The notes under the pieces were generated by a model that saw only the letters and a program-made list of their open reading frames with translations, ran no database searches and had not been told where the DNA came from. 64,000 nt of DNA from Scalesia atractyloides (lineage: Eukaryota > Streptophyta > Magnoliopsida > Asterales > Asteraceae): the NCBI GenBank assembly GCA_947069175.1, contig CAMTDV010001633.1, positions 56,588,102 through 56,652,101 of the forward strand, in the 5' to 3' direction. Of this stretch, positions 1 to 9,055 are shown piece by piece. How positions within the stretch are numbered: position 1 is the stretch's first letter; each line of letters starts with the position of its first letter. The position numbers and the translations under genes were made by a program.

Positions 1-934
1 CTTTAAAATTTTTTTTAAATTTAAATTAACACATTACTTTTTTCCAAAAAAAAGACACAAAAACAATAATTTTTTAAATTTTCTAAAAAATATTTTAATA
101 AAAATAAGTTTAAAGAAGTAAAAAATTTTCCCAAATTCCCCGGAATGGGGGTTCTCTGATTTGTAAACCCTATTAAAAAAACGGGGTTTTTAAAATTTAA
201 TTAATTATAAACAAGGATATCAAGGGGGTTTAAATTTTTATTAACTAATTTTAAAATTCCAAATTTCCCCTTTAATTTGGAACTTCGGGGATTTTTAGGA
301 AAAAAAGTTATAAATTTTAAAATTAAAACAAATCAGAAATTTAGATTTATGAATTTTTTTTCGGGAATGGGCAATAAATAATTGGGAAGAATTTTGAGAA
401 ATTGTGGGGTTTTACCCCAAAAAAATTTCCAAGATTGGTGTTTTTAAAGGAAGAACAGGATAATGAGTAAAATTTGGTTTATCAGGTAAGGGGTTTTTTC
501 CCCGGGGTTTGATGAAAAGCGGGGGTTCATGGGGTTTAAACGATGTCGAAAATTTAAAAAAAGTTAGTAAAGGAAAGCGCAATTGGAAACGTGGGGTTAG
601 GGACTGCGAATGGGGCGTATAACCCAAAAATTTTGAGTTTTATTATAAGTATTAATTGTTTTATCATTTATCTCAAACAAGTCAAGTGGCGGAGTGGTTA
701 AGTGTTTGTTTGATAAACTAGCTGACCCGGGTTCGAAACCCGGCAGCTTGATATTATTTTTTTTGCACTTATTTTTACTTTTTAATAATTATAGTTTTTA
801 AATTCTAATATGTTTATTAAATATGTATTGTTTAAAATTAATATTAATCATAAATACGCAACGGAATTTTATAACTGATTATTCGATTAATAAACGAAGC
901 GGGTTTGGAAACCCGTTTTTCGACGGATGTTACA
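1..934 (-). repeat. gypsy1 3' LTR, partial; first ~630 bases anomalous
   Basis: Positions 631-934 match 8751-9055 almost perfectly, ending in ATGTTACA (minus-strand LTR start TGTAACAT). A purine-rich tract on the minus strand at 935-947 fits the PPT. Positions 1-630 can still be followed against about 7965-8750 (for example TAAACAAGGATATCAAGGGG against TAAACAAGGATTATCAGAGG, and TCTGATTTGT in both), but are full of homopolymer runs and short indels. The break from poor to near-perfect match is abrupt. Confidence 0.85.
681..752 (+). other. tRNA-like Pol III module in the gypsy1 3' LTR
   Basis: Identical to 8801-8872 in the other LTR. It contains an A box TGGCGGAGTGG (687-697) and a B box GGTTCGAAACC (730-740), then a T8 run at 757-764. 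See the copy at 8801 for the folding. Confidence 0.6.
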
Positions 935-3848
935 GTATCCCCTACTTTTAGAAATTTCGTCCCGAAATTTAAGTAGTAGTGGTAATGGGAAAAAGATGTG
1001 GGTATTTCTCGCGCATTGAGTCTTCACGTTCCTAAGTAAACTCAGGTCCTCGTTTCGACTCCAGCGTACCCTGACAATTGGAATACGACTTCGTCTTAAA
1101 CGTTTCTCTCCGAAGTCCATAATTTCTATTGGTTTTCAATGAAATGCATAGATTCATCGACTTGAATGTCTTCTAGAGGAATATGGAGGTTTTCATCGGC
1201 GAGGCACTTCTTCAAGTTTGATACGTGGAATGTGGGATGAATTCTGTTGAGCTCTTCTGGTAGGTCAAGCTTGTATGCTACAGGTCCTACTCTTTCGAGT
1301 ATCTTGAAAGGTCCTACGTAGCGTGGTGCTAGCTTGCCCTTCTGGACAAAACGAACCACTCCCTTCCACGGTGATACTTTTAAAAGTACTTGGTCACCAA
1401 TGTAAACTCCAAGGGCTTTCGTCGTTTGTCTGCATAACTCTTTTGACGACTTTGTGCCGCTAGAAGATTGTTTCGAATTTGATGGATCTTGTCTGTTGTT
1501 TCTTGTATTAATTCTGGACCGGTGATTTGTGCTTCTCCAATTTCGTGCCAACATATTGGTGATCGGCACTTACGACCATATAAAGCTTCGAAAGGTGCCA
1601 TGCCGATACTTGAATGATAGATGTTGTTGTACGAAAATTCAACTAATGGTAGATGAGCGTCCCAATTCCCTTTGAAGTCTATGACACATGCTCGAAGCAT
1701 GTCTTCAAGAGTTTGGATGGTGCGTTCAGACTGTCCATCAGTTTGAGTATGAAAAGTGGTACTGAGGTCTAATCGTGTACCCAAAGCGGCTTGTACGGCT
1801 TGCCATGTTCGTGAAGTGAAACGACCATCACGGTCTGAAATGATGCTTAAAGGTACACCATGACGGCTTACGATCTCGCTGATGGAGATACGAGCTAACT
1901 TCTCGTTCTTGAAGTCCTCGCGAATTGGAATGAAGTGAGCTGATTTTGTGAGACGATCAATGATTACCCATATGGTGTCATACCCAATGGAGGTGCGAGG
2001 TAACCTGGTAATGAAGTCCATGGTTATGTTTTCCCACTTCCATACAGGTATTTCAGGTTGGGTTAGAAGTCCTGAAGGTCTTTGATGTTCAGCTTTTACT
2101 TTAGAACAGGTAAGGCACTTGGAAACAAAAACAGCAATATCCTTTTTCATGCCAGGCCACCAGTAGGTGTATCGAAGGTCTTGATACATCTTGTCGGCTC
2201 CTGGGTGTACAGAGTACCGGGTTTTGTGCGCCTCATTCATAAGGAAATCACGAAGGTTATTGTGACCGGGAATCCATATGCGATCTAGATAGTACAGAAT
2301 ACCGTCGGATTTGGTTTCGATTTTAAGTTCTGCTCCACAAGACAGCTCATTGCGTACGTCATTTTCTGTTACAGAAACATGTTGAGCTTCTCGGATTCGA
2401 TCTTTGATGTCGATTATGATTTGCGAACATAGAAGATGAATGGAGTTCTCATAACCCTTTCGACTGAGCGCATCGGCCACCACGTTTGCCTTGCCAGGAT
2501 GATACCGAATTTCACAGTCGTAGTCATTAAGAAGTTCGACCCATCTTCGTTGCCTCATATTCAACTCCTTTTGGTTAAAGATATGTTGGAGGCTCTTGTG
2601 GTCAGTGTATATTTCACACTTGGTACCGTAGAGGTAATGTCTCCATATCTTGAGAGCGAACACAACGGCTCCAAGTTCCAGGTCGTGGGTGGTGTAGTTC
2701 TTCTCATGAACTTTGAGTTGCCTAGAAGCATAGGCTATCACTTTTCCCCTTTGCATTAATACACAGCCTAGTCCTTGCCCTGATGCGTCGCAATATACTA
2801 TAAAGTCATCGCAACCTTCGGGGAGTGTGAGGATAGGTGCGTCACAAAGCTTTTGCTTAAGGGTTTGGAAGGCTTCTTCTTGTTTAGGTCCCCATATGAA
2901 GGGTTTTCCTTTATGAGTCAAAGTCGTGAGTGGTACAGCAATACGGGAGAAATTTGCATTGAAGCGGCGATAGTAACCATCCAAACCAAGAAATGATCTT
3001 ACTTCGGTAGGGGTACGTGGCGCTTGCCATTCCTGTACTGCTTTGATCTTTGTGGGGTCGACATGTATTCCCTTGTCATTGACGACATGTCCAAGGAATT
3101 GTACCTCTTTTAACCAGAATTCGCATTTGGAGAATTTGGCGTAGAGCTTTTCATTCCTTAAGAGTGTAAGAATGAGTCGAAGGTGTCGTTCATGATCAGA
3201 TTTAGACTTTGAGTAGATGAGGATGTCGTCGATGAAGACTATGACAAAGCGGTCGAGATAGGGTTTGCATACCCTATTCATTAGATCCATGAATACAGCT
3301 GGGGCGTTGGTTAATCCAAATGGCATGACCATGAATTCGTAATGACCATAACGAGTTCGGAAGGCGGTCTTTGGGACGTCTTCTTCATGTACTCTGAGTT
3401 GATGATATCCAGAACGAAGGTCGATTTTTGAAAAATAGGTGGCGCCTTGAAGTTGGTCTAGAAGGTCATCGATGCGAGGTAATGGGTAGCGGTTCTTGAC
3501 CGTTAACTTGTTGAGTTCTCTGTAGTCGATACACATGCGAAACGTTCTATCTTTCTTCTTCACAAACAGAACAGGTGCACCCCATGGCGATGAGCTAGGA
3601 CGTATGAATCCTTTGTCAGTCAGCTCTTGCAGTTGACTGGCCAGCTCTTGCATTTCTGATGGGGCTAACCAGTAAGGAGATTTTGCGACTGGTGTAGCGC
3701 CAGGTATAAGATCAATGCGGAATTCGACTTCCCTCATGGGAGGAAGTCCTGAGATGTCATTGGGAAAGACTTGTGGGAATTCTTTCACTACAGGTATATC
3801 TTCTAGTTTCTTCTCCTTGTTTCCCTTCTTGACGACGTGAGTCGACAT
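935..3848 (-). pseudogene. gypsy1 pol: RT, RNase H, integrase, chromodomain-like tail (frameshifted)
   Basis: The main open stretch is 1380-3848 (822 codons). From the N terminus it carries the RT entry motif GFIRPSSSPWGAP, FRMCIDYRELNKLTVKNRYP, and the catalytic FIDDIL box. RNase H follows (IVYCDASGQGLG, YTDHKSLQHIF, KANVVADALSRK), then an integrase zinc-finger region ending CLTC. The integrase core has acidic residues in ITMDF, SDRDGRF and QSERTIQ. A frameshift near 1425 moves the integrase C terminus to 1126-1569 (GDQVLLKVSPWKGVVRF, GPVAYKLDLP). Another break near 1125 precedes the chromodomain-like end (RLRRSRIPIVRVRW), itself garbled after about 24 residues. At the N-terminal side another frameshift near 3845 separates pol from protease. 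Replication enzymes of the element; unlikely to be functional as they stand. Confidence 0.88.
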
Positions 3849-4593
3849 AGTTCTTGCGGAGATACTTTCGGGCTTGAAGGCAGGACATCAATTTGAGTCC
3901 TTTCGAAGGGGTTTCTCCAAAGATTCGTAGGGTTTGACCGTCTGCAAGAGGAATGCGAATGAACTTTTCACGGCATACTACTTCAGCATGATGTTGGCTG
4001 AGCCAGTCCATACCGATTATAATGTCGAAACTTCCCAACTTCATAGGAATGAGGTCAACTGGAAAATCATGATCGTTTAAAGTGAGGGTACAATTTCGTA
4101 TAATAGAGTTTAATGAGACCGGTTTTCCGTCAGCAACTTCCACCGTTATGGATTCCATGAGATTATCACGAGTTTGGTTGAGGATGGGTTCAAATTCTAA
4201 GGACACAAAACTCTTATCCGCGCCAGTATCAAATAACATGGATGCATAACTACCATTGATGAGAAACGTACCGTTAACCACGTTGTTGTCAGCCCTAGCT
4301 TGATTGGCGTTGATGTTGAAAGCTCTTCCTCTAGCAGGTGGAGGAGCTTGGTTAGCTTGGTTCACCGGATTTGCTTGAGCTTGGGCATGAATGATGTTCA
4401 CCAAGCGTGGACAAGTGTTTCTAAAGTGGTTTGGGTCTCCACAGTTGTAACAAGCCCGCATGGGTTGCATCATGGGGTAGTGGGGTTGGTAGTAGGATTG
4501 GGCCGTATGTTGTGTAGGTGGTAGAAGTAAGGGTTGTTGGGCTTGACCCACTATCTGATGGTGGGTTTGGGTTGAGGGTTGGTTGCGGTTCAT
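3757..4593 (-). pseudogene. gypsy1 gag zinc knuckle and aspartic protease
   Basis: An open stretch of 278 codons. A CCHC knuckle CYNCGDPNHFRNTC is followed by a linker and a retropepsin-like domain with the active-site motif LFDTGADKSF and the later hydrophobic IIIGMDWLSQH motif, as in Ty3/gypsy proteases. The active site is intact. The reading frame fails near 3845, so the last ~30 codons are out of frame and the true continuation is the pol frame ending at 3848. Upstream it is out of frame with the gag fragments at 4590-5632. Confidence 0.85.
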
Positions 4594-5632
4594 TCGCTGA
4601 AGTGTGCGACAGGTTTGGGTGGTGTGACCTGCATGGCCACAGCTGGTGCAATGTTGGCAGAGGTGTTCGGGAAAGTGATGGTATTGGCAACGGTTGTATT
4701 TTGGGTATGGGCCGGAGTATGGCTTTTTATATGGTGCAGCTGAGGGGGCAATTTGGGTGATGGGTGCAACAATGATTGGGGGGTTTGTTTGAGTGACAGC
4801 AAAGTTTCTGTTGTTTCGTTTTCTCTTACCAGCAAACTTTGAGGAGGAGGTGGAATGGTTTGAAGTTTGGCCCTCAATGGGGGCTTTCTTTTTTCTCCTC
4901 CTTGAATTTACCGTTTCGGATGCGATTCTCGGTAAGTTCGGTAGCTAGTTCCATTGCGACTTCAAGTTTTGCAGGCGAAGTGCTTAGAACCGAGTCTTGA
5001 ATTTTCGAGGGGAGGCCTCGAATATAGTGTTCAACTAAGCGGTACACTGGGGTGAACAAGTTGGGGATCATTTGGTTCAACTCTAGAAACTTTTTGTTGT
5101 AGGAAGTATGATCTCCTTCCTTTTGCTTTAACGAGTGAAATTCATCTTCTAACTTTTTGATTTCGCTTCTTGGACAGAAGCGTCTTGTCATGATCTCCCT
5201 TAACTCTTCCCATGTTAAGGCCATTGCATCTTCGATTCCTCTCTTGCCCTTCTCTGTGTTCCACTAGGTCAGGGCTACCCCAAACAGTCTCCCGGTTGCG
5301 TAACGTACCTTGCGATCCTCAGGACAATCGCAATTGAGGAAGGTGTTCTCCATTTCCTCAAACCAGTGGAGGAGAGCAGTGACACCTTCGGTCCCTTCAT
5401 ACTTTGGGGGATCGCAAGACTTGAAGTGTTTGTAGGAGCACTTTTTGGAGGGAGGGTTGTCGACGTTCTGGTCTTCTTGGTTGGGAGGGTTGATGGGATT
5501 CGCGGTGAGAGCTTGTTGGACTTGAATTACGATGTCAGGAAGCACCGCGGCCATTTGTTTTGCAATTTGGGTGGCCAAGCGTTCGTTTGACCTTCCTGAC
5601 TTTCTACCTCCACGTAGTTGCCTAGCCGACAT
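4590..5632 (-). pseudogene. gypsy1 gag (broken into fragments)
   Basis: Gag probably starts at the ATG ending at 5632 (MSARQLRGGRKSGRS). The first fragment, 5264-5632, contains the capsid start (CDPPKYEGTEGVTALLHWF) and stops after YATGRLFG. The second, 4874-5224, continues the capsid (MALTWEELREIMTRRFCPR, PVYRLVEHYIRGLP). The third stretch, 4590-4877, is a proline/threonine-rich linker in more than one frame before the zinc knuckle. The arrangement is that of a plant Ty3/gypsy retrotransposon gag. At least two frame breaks separate the pieces. Confidence 0.8.
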
Positions 5633-6403
5633 CTACAGGAACATACATAGGAAGATTGTGAGTTTAAGAAGTTTTTAGGTGTCATGTGTCGTTAAAAATA
5701 ATAAAATAACATAATCATCATTAATGCAACTACATCAATAGGATATCTTGGGTTTGCTCATGTTTGGGCCTCCAATGTCCCCCATACCATCGCCTGTATA
5801 GTCATGTGGGCCCCCATGGCTATTGGCTTAGTAGGATTCACATTGGTGTTGGCGGTTTAACACTCGCATCACCCGAATGAAAACCATGAAATATGTTTGT
5901 GAGATGTATGGTAGGAGGGTGTCCAGGTATAGACACAACGACAACTCAAAGTGGGGTTAGCTCACACGACGTTTGGTATAGCATGCTTTGGCCTAATAGG
6001 TCGTTCGTACTCTCATCGTTAGTCCCCAGGTAGGCAAACTGGTCCTTTATTTTGGATTTATACGAATGCCAAGCCTAGACCGGACGTTCCGACTACCGGT
6101 ACTCGTACCCTTCCAGTTACTACATGCCCGTCATGAGAACTCACTTTGATGTGATTTGCAAATACAAAAATCGTTGCAAAAATCATAGGAATTGTGAGGT
6201 GTGTGCTCTCATGGATATGATTCATGATAAGCATTGTATAATAATATGTACTTATGAACATGCTTGCATAACATTGAATGTAACAATAAACACCAAGCAT
6301 ATAAACATCATGAATTTTGCATGTAACACATAAACAATTTAAAATTTTTAATCAACTATAGTATAGGCTCTAAGGGTCTAATAACCTATCCTATATCCCT
6401 ATA
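5633..6403 (-). other. gypsy1 5' leader
   Basis: About 770 bp between the PBS and the gag ATG with no convincing ORF. It fits the untranslated leader of the element. Confidence 0.6.
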
Positions 6404-6421
6404 GTCATGGCTCTGATACCA
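6404..6421 (-). promoter_or_regulatory. gypsy1 primer binding site (initiator Met-tRNA)
   Basis: The minus strand reads TGGTATCAGAGCCATGAC starting 3 bp from the LTR end. TGGTATCAGAGCCA is complementary to the 3' end of plant initiator Met-tRNA. Confidence 0.9.
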
Positions 6422-7535
6422 ATCTGTCACACCCCGACCCACAGCGGAATAAGAGTCCGGGCATAATTGGGTTATCACCAAAGCTCATGATGTTTACTAA
6501 AATGTTTCATATTATTTAAATTCAAATTACAACTTAAATGTTAAAACCAAACTCATACAATACAAGGAAATGAAAACTAAATAAAACAATCCAAAGCCTA
6601 AACTGATTTATTCTTCTAGGCCGTCCTATGTGTTTCTTGCTTCAACTGGATCACCTGTATCATGTGTAAAAATAGGGGAATTTTGGGTCAACAAAAGTTG
6701 GCGAGTGAACCTTGTTCAAAAACATTGTTATTGATTTCATGTTGAATTTAATATTGAAACATTGTGCAATAATCATATGTGAGCAAACGTATATTAACAA
6801 ACAATCACAAACTACCTTGAATGAGCATATGACATGAATGATAATGTATTGTGAGATCCAGGCTCAATCAAACGGAGCTGGCCTCGTATGTTGGCAACGT
6901 CACGTTCCGCTCATAGGTAATGGGGAACAGACGAGCCTATGATGATGTATGTGAGATCAAGGCTCAATCAAACGGAGCCGATCGAAATGAGGCATCTGTA
7001 CTCAACCAGTCTCCCATAGGGAGCTGTTGGGCCTAATGAAATGTATGTACTGAAAATGATAAATTTAATCTAAACATTAACCACACAAACAATTGATACA
7101 TATTGGATACACATTTGATCATGGATATGATGGATGCACAAGTGTTTAAATATAATAAATAATTAAGCGACACATGATACACCCCAAAATGTGATTAAAA
7201 CAGGGAATTTGTAGAGATTCACTCACATTGGGTGCGTTCTTTTGATGATGTTGAATGCGCACGAGTTTTGGGATTTGATCGACGAGGAAAAACTAACCTA
7301 AAATAATAACGAAATGGTTCGGTAAATAAGTGGATTTTATTAACAATTTTAATAGGATTTTTTGATTTATTTTTGTGAGTTTAAGGTCATTTTCTAACTT
7401 TAAAAATATTTTTTTTAAGTATTTTTATTTGATTTTTAAATTAAATAAATAAATAAAAAATAAAAAAAATTTGACTTTTTGTTGACCGTTGACCGGACCG
7501 TTGACGGTCGGACTGTGGTCTGAGTGTGCACTGAG

Positions 7536-7603
7536 TGAGGTTCGAACCCGGGACCTCTCGTACGCGTGCACGTAGCTCTACAAACTGAGCTACGTGTCTA
7601 ACC
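7536..7603 (-). other. tRNA-like module 1 in the gypsy1 LTR
   Basis: On the minus strand: A-box/D-arm TAGCTCAGTTTGTAGAGC (GCTC/GAGC pairing) and B-box GGGTTCGAACC (7539-7549), at normal tRNA spacing. The anticodon arm and acceptor stem pair poorly. An A-rich plus-strand tract at 7456-7470 would give a T run downstream on the minus strand. Confidence 0.55.
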
Positions 7604-7701
7604 CAAAATATTCTATGTTTTAATTATATATATATATACTAATTTAAATGTTAATTTATTTGGTTTATATTAAAAGGATTTAAAATGGTTGAACCGGTTG
7701 C

Positions 7702-7772
7702 AGGGACCCGGATCGAACTCGGGTCCTTCGGTTTGTAAGCGCACAGCCCAACCAGTTGGGTTGTGTGTCTTA
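7702..7772 (-). other. tRNA-like module 2 in the gypsy1 LTR
   Basis: On the minus strand: an A-box-like segment CAACCCAACTGGTTGGGCTG and a nearly perfect T-arm hairpin GACCCGAGTTCGATCCGGGTC, with GTTCGATCC as B box. The B box lies ~170 bp from those of modules 1 and 3. Confidence 0.55.
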
Positions 7773-7875
7773 TCTGTTTAACTTACGGTTTATATTAATC
7801 TTATAAACATACTGGGACCTGTTCTTATTCAGTTTTAAAAAAATTGGTTTTAATTCAGAAAGTCGGTGCGTTTGT

Positions 7876-7945
7876 AAGGTTCGAACTCGTGAAGTGCGCT
7901 ATGTGTTTGCACACAGTCCACCACTGGACTGTGTGTCTAACCCGG
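7876..7945 (-). other. tRNA-like module 3 in the gypsy1 LTR
   Basis: On the minus strand: AGACACACAGTCCAGTGGTGG (the D-arm-like CAGTCC..GGACTG pairs) and GAGTTCGAACC as B box (7878-7887). The A7 run at 7837-7843 gives a T7 run on the minus strand ~35 bp downstream, a plausible Pol III terminator. It shares an AGACAC(A)CA lead-in with modules 1 and 2. Confidence 0.5.
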
Positions 7946-8800
7946 TTTAATATCTTGTTTTAATTAAACTTATACACAATGTCGACTTCGTCTTCTTCAT
8001 TCAAAGACACAGACAAACTATATCCAACTGTTCTGGTTTAAATCGTTCGTCGATCATATAAGTGATTGAAATGTAATGAATAAATAGAGTTACGGAATCG
8101 AATGTACCGAACAGAATGTTTTCCTCAGAATTCCGGCAATGGTCGTCGGCTCTGATTTGTGAATTCCGTCTGATTGAATCAATTAACGGTTTTGATCGAT
8201 GAGTTGTGAAATTGAGTTACTAAACAAGGATTATCAGAGGGTTTAGATGTTTGTACCGATTCACAGCGTGATTTTGGAAAATTCCAGAGATTTTCCGGCG
8301 AGTGCAGATTATCCGGCAACGTCGACTGGGACCGATTCTGGTTGAAGGATTGAAGTTAGTATAAGTCTAACAATGGATTGAAAACGAAAGAGTCGAGAAA
8401 TTTACCGATTTGATGTAAGTCTCGGTTTTCCGGCGAATGTCCGGCAATACAGAATATCTCCGGCGAATGTAATTGCTTCGAGAAATTGTGCGATTTTGAG
8501 CAAAAAGATTACCAGAGACTTGGGTGTGTATTTATAGGGAAGAATCAGGATGAATTGAGTCCGAATTTGGTCTTGATTCATGGTCAAGGTTTTCTCCGGC
8601 GGTTATGACTGAAATCGCGGGATTAGACATTGGTTATAACCGATGTCGAAGTTAATATACGCGTTCATTCAAAGGAAACCGTCGACAATTGGCGAAATCG
8701 TCGGTATTACCGGCGACTACGAATTGGGCGCGCTGATTACCGAATTTGAGTTTTGAGTTTTATTATAAGTATTAATTGTTTTATCATTTATCTCAAACAA

Positions 8801-8872
8801 GTCAAGTGGCGGAGTGGTTAAGTGTTTGTTTGATAAACTAGCTGACCCGGGTTCGAAACCCGGCAGCTTGAT
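8801..8872 (+). other. tRNA-like Pol III module in the gypsy1 5' LTR
   Basis: A 72-nt tRNA-like sequence. The A box TGGCGGAGTGG (8807-8817) resembles class II (Ser/Leu) tRNAs, and the B box is GGTTCGAAACC (8850-8860). The T arm CCGGG-TTCGAAA-CCCGG pairs fully and is extended by AGCTG/CAGCT. The ends GTCAAGT and GCTTGAT can pair over 7 bp with two wobbles. A GTTT/AAAC anticodon-like stem encloses GTTTGAT. No long variable arm or CCA end. I infer a tRNA-derived promoter module and not a functional tRNA gene. Confidence 0.6.
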
Positions 8873-8876
8873 ATTA

Positions 8877-8884
8877 TTTTTTTT
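8877..8884 (+). terminator. Possible Pol III terminator (T8)
   Basis: A run of eight T starts 5 bp after the tRNA-like module. Pol III stops at T4 or longer. Also present in the other LTR at 757-764. Confidence 0.45.
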
Positions 8885-9055
8885 GCACTTATTTTTACTT
8901 TTTAATAATTATAGTTTTTAAATTCTAATATGTTTATTAAATATGTATTGTTTAAAATTAATATTAATCATAAATACGCAACGGAATTTTATAACTGATT
9001 ATTCGATTAATAAACGAAGCTGGTTTGGAAACCCGTTTTTTCGACGGATGTTACA

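Larger units (their letters stand above)
1..9055 (-). mobile_element. gypsy1: Ty3/gypsy chromovirus (Tekay/Del-like), left end outside window
   Basis: LTR retrotransposon read on the minus strand: 5' LTR 6425-9055, PBS 6404-6421, leader 5633-6424, gag-protease-RT-RNaseH-integrase 935-5632, then the start of the 3' LTR at 934 running out of the window. Domain order (integrase after RT/RNaseH) makes it Ty3/gypsy. A basic RRSRIP..RVRW segment after the integrase looks like the C-terminal chromodomain of Tekay/Del chromoviruses. The last 304 bp of the two LTRs differ by one substitution and one indel, implying recent insertion, yet the coding part has several frameshifts. The right end lies inside a copia gag region, so gypsy1 inserted into copia2. 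The target duplication cannot be checked because the left end is missing; the 5 bp at the right end are TAAAA. Confidence 0.9.
6425..9055 (-). repeat. gypsy1 5' LTR (2631 bp)
   Basis: On the minus strand it starts TGTAACATCCGTCG at 9055 and ends GGGGTGTGACA at 6425, next to the PBS. The right 304 bp are repeated at 631-934. The LTR is long and unusual: it carries three tRNA-like modules on the minus strand (7536-7945) and one on the plus strand (8801-8872). There is no long coding ORF inside. Confidence 0.88.

Noticed and set aside
2082..2759. Plus-strand ORFs across gypsy1 pol
   Set aside because: Antisense shadows of the RT/RNase H/integrase reading frame.
8801..8872. Functional nuclear tRNA gene
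   Set aside because: It lies in both copies of an LTR, the acceptor stem needs wobbles, and the class II-like A box lacks a matching long variable arm.
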